Positions 16,957 through 24,379 of a stretch of DNA of 64,000 nt are shown piece by piece (the first letter of the stretch is position 1; each line of letters begins with the position of its first letter). Source of the stretch: a bacterium (lineage in GTDB: Bacteria > Armatimonadota > Zipacnadia > Zipacnadales > UBA11051); assembly GCA_021372615.1 (NCBI GenBank), contig JAJFUB010000013.1, positions 62,001 to 126,000 on the forward strand, given 5' to 3'. Position numbers and translations under genes: made by a program. The notes beneath the pieces were generated by a model. That model was given only the letters and a program-made list of their open reading frames with translations, searched no databases and was not told where the DNA came from.

Positions 16957-18596
16957 GACAGGCTCCCTTCTTCATACGGTCCCATCAGCATGGGGTACAT
17001 GCCGTGCCCGGCGCCGCCCCCGGACGGGCTGGACGGTGCCGGCGCTGACACCACCTTGCCCCCGCTGCGGACGTGGTGCTGCGTCCGGTAGCGGTGGGTG
17101 TAGCTCAACTCGGTGCGGTAGGGGGCGGCCGGGCCGTCGAGGATCTCGTCCAGGCTCAGCCCCTCCAGGCCCCCGATCCGCGCTAGTGAGCAATCCTCAG
17201 GCGTCGGCAGCGACAGGCGGGCGCTGCGACGCGGCAGGTTCAGACCATCCCAGTCGCACATCTGCAGCCGCTCGCCCTCAGTGATGCAGCGCTGAGCAAT
17301 ATGGCCCCGCAGGTACGCCCGAGTGACCGTCGGCGGCGTGGTGAACGCCTCGGCGAGCTGGAGGGGCGCGAACGGCGGGGCGTGTCCCAGGACGCGGGCG
17401 ATGTGCTGACCCTCCGGCTCAAAGAGCGCCGGCTCGATCTGGTGCCACAGCACGTCCAGCTCGCGGGCGGTGCGGTTGTCGGCGGCCTCGAACGTCATCC
17501 TCTTCGCAGCCCACTCGACGCCGCTGGCGAAGAGGTCGCGGCGCCGCAGCGCGTCTATGACCTGCCGGAGCCAGCGGTCGTAGCGCCGCCAATGCGGCAG
17601 AGCCTCCGCCGCGTGTTCATCGTCCTCCAGGACCGCCGCGATGGTCGCCAGCCCCTGCTCGGCGAGGTCCAGCGCGTTGGCGGAACGGCCGTCGTTGAGT
17701 GGCACGGGCAGCCACGGATCGCGGTTCATCACGGCTGCCGCCAGCAGCGGCTGGCGCAGCGACAGATCCGGATACGGCCGCACGGGAGCGGGGCGCAGCA
17801 GGGCGTAGGTGGCGGCCTGCACCAGCGCGATGCGCAGTTCCTGCGTTGGGCTGACAGTCGTGTCGTGCGGGCCGATGCAGTGGTTGCGTGTGCGGCTGGC
17901 GTCGTCGTTCAGTGTTTCGCGGTTGCCGCGCAGGTTCAGGCTGATCGTGCGCTGGAAGGTCGTCTCGTGCGACGGGAAGAGCGTCTCCATGCTCTCCAGC
18001 CGCTGTCCGCACAGGAAGGCGGTCTCGTCGTAGTCGTCCCCCACCGCTCCGCTGCCCAGCAGTACTGCCGCCGCGGTCACGAACGGCACATAGGCGCGGA
18101 GGACCGTGGAGAAGCACTCGCCCACAAGCAGCCGCCAGTCGTCGCGCCCCACCTGCACATTGATATGTCCGGCTCGGTAGACATAGCCCGTGCCGCGTGA
18201 CTTGCGCGAACGGTTCATGAGCCAGACCAGGGCCTCCTGGGGACATTCGGCGGCGGCCTGGGCCAGCATGTACTCGGTGGCGCACAGATGCAGATAGGCC
18301 TCGTGCGGGTCCAGCGTCTCGCACGAGGTGACCTCGGGCTGGTCCAGGTCAATGTAGACGGCGCCGCCGTCGGGCAGGGGCAGCAGGTCAGCCGACGCTC
18401 CCCAGTAGCCCCCCGGCGTGCTCAGCCCGTAGCTGGTCCGTACCGGCTCATCACCGAATACACGCTCGTTGAGGGCCTGTAGTACGTGACGCGCCCCCTG
18501 GGCCTGCGGGTCTGGCCAGCGCTGTGTCGTCTTGGTGACAGCCAGATGCTCCCATTCGTTGCCGAGGATCGGCAGGACACAGGTCTCGTTGCTCAT
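16953..18596 (-). CDS. PafA/Dop-like protein 1 (Pup ligase/depupylase fold)
   Basis: 547 residues. The first strand LPILGNEWEHLAV (8-20) keeps the E-x-E metal pair (Glu14, Glu16) of PafA/Dop. GGAVYIDLDQPEVTSCET (78-95) matches the segment with the catalytic Asp (Asp83). RGTGYVYRAGHINVQV (135-150) fits the SYG-x-HENY block. VPFVTAAAVLLGSGAVGDDY (170-189) matches the PFLVTRQ..TGSGRVG block, and SRTRNHCIGPHDTTVSPTQE resembles the late R-x-H-x-x-x-x-D region. In known systems these enzymes join, or remove, the C-terminal Glu of Pup to lysines. The paralogue downstream shares the G-N-x-x-E-H start. I chose the ATG behind GGGGAG, not the GTG three codons earlier. Starts 18 bases after the AAA ATPase gene. 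Confidence 0.7.
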   Translation of the reverse strand: MSNETCVLPILGNEWEHLAVTKTTQRWPDPQAQGARHVLQALNERVFGDEPVRTSYGLSTPGGYWGASADLLPLPDGGAVYIDLDQPEVTSCETLDPHEAYLHLCATEYMLAQAAAECPQEALVWLMNRSRKSRGTGYVYRAGHINVQVGRDDWRLLVGECFSTVLRAYVPFVTAAAVLLGSGAVGDDYDETAFLCGQRLESMETLFPSHETTFQRTISLNLRGNRETLNDDASRTRNHCIGPHDTTVSPTQELRIALVQAATYALLRPAPVRPYPDLSLRQPLLAAAVMNRDPWLPVPLNDGRSANALDLAEQGLATIAAVLEDDEHAAEALPHWRRYDRWLRQVIDALRRRDLFASGVEWAAKRMTFEAADNRTARELDVLWHQIEPALFEPEGQHIARVLGHAPPFAPLQLAEAFTTPPTVTRAYLRGHIAQRCITEGERLQMCDWDGLNLPRRSARLSLPTPEDCSLARIGGLEGLSLDEILDGPAAPYRTELSYTHRYRTQHHVRSGGKVVSAPAPSSPSGGGAGHGMYPMLMGPYEEGSLS

Positions 18597-18614
18597 GTTG
18601 CACACTCCCCGGGT

Positions 18615-20318
18615 CTAGCTCGCATTACGGAAGCGCATCCGGACCTCGCGGGCAGAGGTCGTGTCCAGCAGTGCCTCGCGGTCCACGTGCAGACCGGTCA
18701 CGCGCTGGGCTTCCTCGCCCGACAGCCCCAGCGCCACGACCAGGTCCTCGGGTGCCAGGAACGCCACATTCGCGTAGAGCTGGCGCTTCAGTTCGCCGGC
18801 GAGGCTGAAGGCGCTCAGGCAGGTGTCGTCGTAGTACGCAGCCCGTGCCGCTGCCTGTACGCTCTGTTCCAGCGTGCGTCCGCTGACCGCCTCGGAGGCC
18901 TGGTAGACCCGCCCATGGTCGCTGCTATCGAACACCAGGCGGATGAGCGGGAAGTCCAGGCCGCACAAGGCCATCTGAGCCGTCGTCTCCGGCTCGTCGT
19001 CAAGCTGCACCCGCGACAGGTACGCAGTCAGGATGCGCACGGCCGTCTCGCGCTCCGGCAACCCCACCGCCACCGTCTCGGAGATGCGGCTCAGCAATGC
19101 GGCATCCAGCCGCGACTGGTAGTTGCTGGTGAAGGCCAGGATGCGGATCGGCTCGCCGGGCTCGCGCGGACGGCCCAGCATGTCGGCGATCACCGCGAAA
19201 ATGCGCGAGGTGACATCGGCGCTGGTGGAGTCCATGTGGGCCCCGCGCTTGCGCATGATCGCGTCCACCTCGTTCATCACGATCAGCGTGTTCTGGTCGC
19301 CGCCGGCGGCCAGCGCCTCGCGCATCAGCTTCTCACTGCGGCCGAACCACTCAGAGGTGATGTTGGACGTGTCTATGCGGATGGTCTGGTAACCCAGGGC
19401 CGCCACCTCACGCGCCAGATGGCGTTCCGCGATGGTCGTCTTGCCCGTGCCGCTCGGGCCGGCGAACAGGATGGTCTGCGGCAGGCCTATCCCGTAGCTG
19501 GCGGCTCGCTCGGGGTCGCGCATCACCTTGATGATCTGGCCGATGCGCTGCAGCACTGAGGGCGAGTAGATGAAGTTGTCCTCCTCCGCCGGGAGCGGCG
19601 TGAACACGTTGTAGAGCGGGTTGCGCCGCGTCTCGGCAGCCTCGTCGGCCTGGGGCGCAGGATACGCGATGCGGATCTTGCCGTCCGTCACGCGCACCCG
19701 GTCCCCGGGCGTCAGCTCCGCCAGGTGCGGCTCCAACTCCGCCGAGGCGATGGCCACCACGCTGTCTTCGGCCAGCACGCCGTCGCGCAGCTCCAACTCG
19801 ACATGGATCCGCCCCTCGCCCGCAGGCTGGACGGCCTTCAGTCGCGCTGAGACCAGCCCCACATGGTCGTAGCCGTACGAGCCGAAGTAGGCGGCATCGC
19901 CCTCAGCGCCCAGTGCGAACTGCACGGTCTCGCCCAACGACGGCGCGCGGGCATCCTGCGGCAGGATGATGAAGTCGGCATCGTCAATCCAGATGGCCAC
20001 CAGCGGCTCGCCGTGGATGATCTCCTGCATGATCCGGGTGACGCGCCCGATACGGCGGGCCGACGAGGCCTTCACACGATCGAGTTGCTCGCGCACGGCC
20101 TCGTACTCAGCTCGGGCGTCGGCTACCTGTTGGGTGTAGCTGTCAAAGGCCTCGCAGATGCGGTCTACCGCGTCTGGCGGGACTTCGGCCGCCAGCAGCG
20201 AGCCCCGGAGATGGTCGCCAATGCCCACCGGGTCCAGGGGGAAATCCCGCTGCGAGGCCGCCGCCAGGTGCTGGTTGATGATGCTGGCGATATCGGCTAT
20301 GAGGGTCCGTCGTGTCAT
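18615..20318 (-). CDS. Proteasomal-type (Mpa/ARC-like) AAA ATPase
   Basis: 567 residues laid out as in Mpa/ARC: an N-terminal helical region with coiled-coil-like segment about 60-87, a beta-rich double OB-like region about 105-220, one AAA module 275-425 and a helical end. Walker A is GPSGTGKT (287-294), Walker B LIVMNEVD (345-352) with Asn349 replacing the usual Asp, and sensor-1 region FTSNYQSRLDAALLSR. In Mpa this ring unfolds pupylated proteins into the 20S proteasome. Here the C-terminus (MRFRNAS) lacks the GQYL-like docking tail, and no prcA/prcB lies in the window. ATG overlaps the RING stop (ATGA). It may unfold or extract tagged proteins without a 20S core. Confidence 0.85.
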   Translation of the reverse strand: MTRRTLIADIASIINQHLAAASQRDFPLDPVGIGDHLRGSLLAAEVPPDAVDRICEAFDSYTQQVADARAEYEAVREQLDRVKASSARRIGRVTRIMQEIIHGEPLVAIWIDDADFIILPQDARAPSLGETVQFALGAEGDAAYFGSYGYDHVGLVSARLKAVQPAGEGRIHVELELRDGVLAEDSVVAIASAELEPHLAELTPGDRVRVTDGKIRIAYPAPQADEAAETRRNPLYNVFTPLPAEEDNFIYSPSVLQRIGQIIKVMRDPERAASYGIGLPQTILFAGPSGTGKTTIAERHLAREVAALGYQTIRIDTSNITSEWFGRSEKLMREALAAGGDQNTLIVMNEVDAIMRKRGAHMDSTSADVTSRIFAVIADMLGRPREPGEPIRILAFTSNYQSRLDAALLSRISETVAVGLPERETAVRILTAYLSRVQLDDEPETTAQMALCGLDFPLIRLVFDSSDHGRVYQASEAVSGRTLEQSVQAAARAAYYDDTCLSAFSLAGELKRQLYANVAFLAPEDLVVALGLSGEEAQRVTGLHVDREALLDTTSAREVRMRFRNAS

Positions 20319-20881
20319 GATTCGCTCCACCCTTCTTGCCCCTTGAGCATGAAGCTCTCGCGTTGCCGGTCGGTGCGGCAGATGGCGCAGGAGCAGACAG
20401 GACATGCGGTCGGCTCCTCACCTTGCAGACATTGCGGATGGAAGGCCCAGGAGCAGGCCGGGCAGTAGACCACCTCGTCACCGGCGTGCAGTGGTTGCCC
20501 GTCGTCCATACAGGCCGCGCACAGCACGGGCCCGCTCGCGACGTCGTCCGGCGCCCAGAGCGGCTCAGTCCGCTCGGGGTCGAGGAAGTCCTGGGTCACG
20601 TAGCGCCAGACCTGCGCGCCACACTCGATCGTGTCGCCGTTGACGACGCGGCAAGTGCCCGCCAGCAGGGGCAGACCGCGCACACGTGCGAGGCCCGGTG
20701 GGGTTAGCAGTACATGGCCCCCGTCGTGCCCCACCAGCACCGGGACATCCACCGACTCGCCTGGCTGCAGGCGCCGGAGCAATCCGGCCGGCTCGTCGCC
20801 ACTTAGCACGACCGCGGCGTGGCAGGGCAGGCCGATGGACTCGACGGCCTCGTTGTCCTCCAGGCGCATCAACCGAGGCAT
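20315..20881 (-). CDS. Prokaryotic RING-type zinc finger protein (candidate E3)
   Basis: 188 residues. The C-terminal part has eight zinc ligands in C4HC3 order: C121-x2-C124, C140-PA-C143, H148, C151, C160-PV-C163 (VYCPACSWAFHPQC at 138-151), the cross-brace layout of RING/PHD-like fingers and of the Prok-RING families described next to bacterial E1/E2 genes. Two more Cys follow at 165 and 168. Residues 1-110 are beta-rich (LAGTCRVVNGDTIECGAQVW resembles an FHA-like sandwich edge) and may bind substrate. Overlaps the JAB gene by 13 bases and the AAA gene by 4. Probable E3-like bridge between E2 and target; this role is inferred from context. Confidence 0.8.
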   Translation of the reverse strand: MPRLMRLEDNEAVESIGLPCHAAVVLSGDEPAGLLRRLQPGESVDVPVLVGHDGGHVLLTPPGLARVRGLPLLAGTCRVVNGDTIECGAQVWRYVTQDFLDPERTEPLWAPDDVASGPVLCAACMDDGQPLHAGDEVVYCPACSWAFHPQCLQGEEPTACPVCSCAICRTDRQRESFMLKGQEGWSES

Positions 20882-21819
20882 GATTCGACCTCCTGGTCGT
20901 CTGTGACGGGCTCTGTCTCCGGGCCGGCCTCGATGTGTAGGTTCACCTGCTGCAGGGAGCCATTGATCCAGCGGAAGCCGGCAGCCGTCGGCTGTTGGCC
21001 GACACTGGCGGCGATGATGAACAGGCCCTCGGCGCCCGCCGACCACAGACACAGGTCCCAGTCCATCGGGGAGGGGGCGATCAGGCCGTAGGGGTGTGTG
21101 TGGCAGGGCCCCAGGATACGGAAGGGCGGGCCCATGGCCGCCACGCTGTCTTGGGCATAGGCCCAGTCCTCGGGGCTGAACTGGACGGTCGCGGCCCCGG
21201 CGCCCTCAGCCGCGCCAGGCGGAACGATGACATCGGTCACGACCGGCACGCCGCCCGGCCCCAGGACCCCGACCGAGAACGCGCGCTGCTCGGCCTCGTC
21301 GGTCATCGCCACCAGTTGGCTGATGACCGCGCCGGCCTGCGCCGTGAGCATGGCCTCCCTGGCCTTGACCGAGTAGTCGCAGTCCGGCAGCACGTAGTCG
21401 AACACCGGCACCTCGGGCACGGCCTGCTGGTCCACATACAGGGCAGCGGTGGCACGGTCGCCGGGCAAGAAGATGTTGTGATGGCTGGAGAGAGCCTCGA
21501 CCAGGGCCTTGGTCTCCATCAGCAGAACGGCCGACATGGGGAGGTCGCGTGCGGTCGCCACGGTGCCATCGCTCGCTCGCACCTCGATCCGGCAGGTGAC
21601 GAGACGGAGGCGCCCTGACGCCGTAGTCTGTCCCTGGCAGGCGACGCGCAGTTGCAGGGGTGTGCCACCGGCGAGGCTGCTGCCCAGTTCCTCGAGGGCC
21701 ACCCCCTGCGCGGCCAGCTCCAGGCGTCGCCACAGGACCTCCGGCGCCATCAGGAAGGTCGTGGCGACATCGGGATTCGTCTGGTTGTGGATCGTCACAT
21801 GAAGGCCGTTGCCTGCCAT
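20869..21819 (-). CDS. JAB/MPN (JAMM) metallopeptidase, deubiquitinase-like
   Basis: 316 residues. Residues about 150-290 form a JAB domain with a complete zinc motif: CHTHPYGLIAPSPMDWD gives His240, His242, Ser250 and Asp253 (H-x-H-P-x6-S-x2-D), with Glu177 as likely catalytic Glu. In related systems such enzymes trim Ubl precursors or remove Ubl from targets. The N-terminal 140 residues are a separate beta-rich domain that I do not recognise. GAGGAG lies ahead of the ATG; 68 bases separate it from the Ubl gene. All catalytic residues appear intact, so an active peptidase is expected. Confidence 0.88.
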   Translation of the reverse strand: MAGNGLHVTIHNQTNPDVATTFLMAPEVLWRRLELAAQGVALEELGSSLAGGTPLQLRVACQGQTTASGRLRLVTCRIEVRASDGTVATARDLPMSAVLLMETKALVEALSSHHNIFLPGDRATAALYVDQQAVPEVPVFDYVLPDCDYSVKAREAMLTAQAGAVISQLVAMTDEAEQRAFSVGVLGPGGVPVVTDVIVPPGAAEGAGAATVQFSPEDWAYAQDSVAAMGPPFRILGPCHTHPYGLIAPSPMDWDLCLWSAGAEGLFIIAASVGQQPTAAGFRWINGSLQQVNLHIEAGPETEPVTDDQEVESCLG

Positions 21820-21887
21820 GGGATCATCTCCTCGTCGGCCGATGGACGGGGAGGAGTCGAACCTCCCCGTCCGCTTGGGGCCGGCGC

Positions 21888-22160
21888 CTACGCGGCGGTC
21901 AGGCGCGGGATCACCGTGACCTGACCGGCGGTCAGCAGGTCGCGCACGCGCTCATCCTGCAGGCTCTCGCTCGGGCGCAGGAGCTCGCCCGACTCGGCCC
22001 GCAACTGGTAGTCCAGGGGCATATTGCGCTGACTGCGCGACGGCAGTTGCAGCCGCCACACCGCCTCCGCCGCGACATCGGCGATGGTCGCGGCCGCACC
22101 CAGCTCTACGCTGGCTCGGCGTTGACCCGTCAGGTCTCGGCACTCAACCGTGTTGCTCAC
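21888..22160 (-). CDS. Ubiquitin-like (YukD-type beta-grasp) protein
   Basis: 90 residues with a beta-grasp pattern: strand VECRDLTGQRRASVEL, helix ATIADVAAEAVWRLQL, then LDYQLRAESGELLRPSESLQ and a last strand TVIPRL. The YQL...G..L....SL order is that of YukD/ubiquitin-like proteins. The C-terminus is PRLTAA: there is no diglycine, and no long tail for the JAB enzyme to remove. GTG start behind AAGGAGG; its first codons overlap the end of the 202-residue protein gene. Likely the protein activated by the E1 of this operon, but the C-terminal Ala makes the chemistry uncertain. Confidence 0.65.
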   Translation of the reverse strand: MSNTVECRDLTGQRRASVELGAAATIADVAAEAVWRLQLPSRSQRNMPLDYQLRAESGELLRPSESLQDERVRDLLTAGQVTVIPRLTAA

Positions 22161-22752
22161 GATGGTTCCCTCCTTCCTGTTGCTGAGGTGCTCGCCACCA
22201 GCGACCCCAGTTGGCAGCCAGCCCGGGGTGGTTGCGCAGCACCTCGAGAATGGGGCGCAGTTCCACCGCGATGTACCGCAGAGCTGCGTCCACCAGCTCC
22301 ACGTCCTCGTCGGTGGGCTGCAACAGCGGAATGAAGATGCTCGCCTTGGTGCAGGCCTGATTGACGGCGATAAGGTGTGTCTGCGTGTTGGCGGCCGTGA
22401 CCCAGAGATGCCGCACCGTGCCTCCTATCTCGGGCGGGGTCAGCGGGATCCAGCACTCCAGACAGTCCTCGTGCACAATGACCTGGGCCTTCACGCTGCC
22501 GCCGCACAGCCGCCGCAGCGGTTCGGCCAGCCTGTCGCGCCACGCCGCGCCGATGGCCTCGCGCTCCACGGCGCTGAGTTCCGGCCCCTTCCCGCCGGCG
22601 AGCCACCGCGCCGCGCACTTGTCCTCGCGCCAGCTGAGCGGGCCATCCACCGCGTGTCCCGTGTGCGTACGCTTGGACCACCGGCGCTCTTGGGGCAGCG
22701 TGTGCCGTGTGAACTCACCTCGGGTTGTGGCTTGTGCCTGAAGCTGCGACAT
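22144..22752 (-). CDS. Unknown protein encoded between E2-like and Ubl genes
   Basis: 202 residues, no family recognised. Start behind AAGGAG, 16 bases after the E2-like gene; its end overlaps the Ubl start, so it is translated as part of the set. The N-terminal 40 residues are basic and polar. From 60 on it alternates helices (LSAVEREAIGAAWRDRLAEP) with strands (AQVIVHEDCLECWIPLTPPE, VRHLWVTAANTQTHLIAVNQ) and ends in a Gln/His-rich tail. Three Cys occur in the middle. No membrane segment. The fixed place between E2 and Ubl suggests a conjugation cofactor or substrate adaptor; this is inference only. Confidence 0.6.
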   Translation of the reverse strand: MSQLQAQATTRGEFTRHTLPQERRWSKRTHTGHAVDGPLSWREDKCAARWLAGGKGPELSAVEREAIGAAWRDRLAEPLRRLCGGSVKAQVIVHEDCLECWIPLTPPEIGGTVRHLWVTAANTQTHLIAVNQACTKASIFIPLLQPTDEDVELVDAALRYIAVELRPILEVLRNHPGLAANWGRWWRAPQQQEGGNHREQHG

Positions 22753-22768
22753 CTAGGTCTCCTTCAGA

Positions 22769-23245
22769 TCACCGCAGGGCGTGCGCATCGAAGGGCAACT
22801 CGCCCCGGGCCTGGGCCGCCGTGTACCAGCGGGCGGCGTGGGCGTTGTAGATCCCCTCGGACATGGCCCACGACGCCCCGGCGATAATATCGAACACCAG
22901 GGAGACCACGGACCACAGCGGGATGACCGGCCCGCGCTCAAGCTGTTGCTCGAGGTTCGCGCAGATGATGCGCGGCGGGTCGGGTCGGATGTTGGGGTGG
23001 AAGGGCCGCTCACCGTCCTGCGGCTCATAGACGGCCATGAGACCATGCAGCTTCTCGGCCCCCACGAACCGGACGACATGGCGGGGCACGATCTCAATGC
23101 TGCCTTCGGGCCGTTCCACCGCGCCCAGGCAGTCGAAGGCAACCAGCAGGTGCATCGGCCCTCGCTCGATGATCTCGGCGCGCGTGCGCGGATCGTTGAT
23201 GAAGTCCACCGTCTCGGCTATCTCGCGTTCGGTGCGGTCAGTCAT
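22769..23245 (-). CDS. E2-like (UBC-fold) conjugating protein
   Basis: 158 residues, the size of a minimal E2. FHPNIRPDPPRIICANLEQ (82-100) reproduces the E2 core: HPNI at 83-86 and a Cys ten residues after the Asn (Cys95), the place of the catalytic Cys in HPN-x-x-x-G-x-x-C-L. PLWSVVSLVFDIIAG (109-123) matches the W-P..-i..vl..i..ll helix behind the active site. The preceding sheet (EIVPRHVVRFVGAEKLHGLM) fits the UBC meander. It would carry the Ubl as a thioester on Cys95. The ATG overlaps the E1 gene by 8 bases; an earlier in-frame start would overlap more and lacks family support. Confidence 0.75.
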   Translation of the reverse strand: MTDRTEREIAETVDFINDPRTRAEIIERGPMHLLVAFDCLGAVERPEGSIEIVPRHVVRFVGAEKLHGLMAVYEPQDGERPFHPNIRPDPPRIICANLEQQLERGPVIPLWSVVSLVFDIIAGASWAMSEGIYNAHAARWYTAAQARGELPFDAHALR

Positions 23246-24326
23246 CCTGCACCAGCCCCTCGACTGCAATGGTCACGGCTGTCTGTGGTTGACTGGGTGT
23301 ACGCCCCCGGCCGCGCAGCAGCAGCAGATCGCGCGCGGGTAGTCCTAGTGAGGCAGCGCTGGCGTCTGGCCGTAGCTGGTCCAGGGCCAACTCGCTCGTC
23401 CAGCCTTCCAGGGCCACCACGGGTGACTGGCAGTGCGGGCACGGGTTGCGGAAGACGCGCGGATTGGGGCGCCTGCCGCAGGCGCACTCGCTGCCCAGCG
23501 CCAGGGGTCTGAGGAACTCCAGGCGGGCCGTACCCTCGGTGATCCCCACGTCCCGCGCCACGGCCGACAGCACGGGCAGGATCGGCTCGGCCGCACCCAA
23601 CGTCACCGTCGCCTCGGGCCAGGGGGTCACCCGGGCGCAGTCGAGGAGACAGTGCGGGTCGCGGGTGAGGCGGCTGGCAAAGGCCTCACAGGCCGGGCCG
23701 AGGGCCAGGGTCGTGTCCACGCCCGCCGGGGCCCCGATGGCGCTGAGCGTCAGGGCCGCCGCGGCTTGGCCCTCGGCCGCCCCGTAGGGCATCGTGAAGG
23801 CGTCGCCGCCCTCGGCCACGGCCTGCTCGCAGGAAAAGCCGTCTTCGTTGAGGATGGATGAGATGAAAGCCTCCCCGCTGCCGCACAGAGGACAGGGCCC
23901 AGCGGCCAGGGGGAAGAGGAAGGAGCGCACTTGGGCGGCCCCCTCGCTGACATGACAGGTGAGGAGAGGCAGGGGGTGGTTCGGTGTGGCCAGACGCAGG
24001 CAGATCCCGGTCACGCGGCGCGTGGTCGCGGGGCGGTCCGTGGCGAGCACGATCAGCTCCGCTTCGCGCCACTCCTGTCCGCCGACGACGTCCTCGATCC
24101 GGCCGCAGCGCGCCGACAACTGATCTGGGCGACCGAGGGCCGCGGCCTGCTGCTGCAGCGCCAGCACCTTTGGCTTGCCCACATCGGCCGGGCCGTAGAC
24201 CCGCTCCGTGGTGCGTGCCGTGACAGGCTTGGGGTCGGCGGCGATCAGCTTCCACCCCTGGCGCAAAAGGGCCAGCACGATGGTCGTGCCTGGTAGTCCG
24301 AGGCCGGCGCTGATCGCCTTGTGCAT
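23238..24326 (-). CDS. E1/ThiF-like Ubl-activating enzyme
   Basis: 362 residues. The N-terminal Rossmann fold has G-L-G-L-P-G (8-13), Asp31 in LIAADPKPV, the ATP-contacting Arg42 in ARTTERVYG and Lys53 in DVGKPKV, then VLATDRPATTRR: the ordered signature of MoeB/ThiF/E1 enzymes. GPCPLCGSG may hold the thioester Cys or a zinc ligand. Residues near 300 carry C-A-C ... C-P-H-C, a zinc-ribbon-like element, followed by a small C-terminal domain that could present E2, like a UFD. It would adenylate a Ubl C-terminus with ATP. GGAGGAG precedes the ATG, 53 bases behind the Pup-like gene. Family secure, pairing with the local Ubl inferred. Confidence 0.85.
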   Translation of the reverse strand: MHKAISAGLGLPGTTIVLALLRQGWKLIAADPKPVTARTTERVYGPADVGKPKVLALQQQAAALGRPDQLSARCGRIEDVVGGQEWREAELIVLATDRPATTRRVTGICLRLATPNHPLPLLTCHVSEGAAQVRSFLFPLAAGPCPLCGSGEAFISSILNEDGFSCEQAVAEGGDAFTMPYGAAEGQAAAALTLSAIGAPAGVDTTLALGPACEAFASRLTRDPHCLLDCARVTPWPEATVTLGAAEPILPVLSAVARDVGITEGTARLEFLRPLALGSECACGRRPNPRVFRNPCPHCQSPVVALEGWTSELALDQLRPDASAASLGLPARDLLLLRGRGRTPSQPQTAVTIAVEGLVQDD

Positions 24327-24379
24327 CCGAAACTCCTCCTGTGTGTCGGAACAGCTTCGTATGTCGTTGGGGGTCGTTA

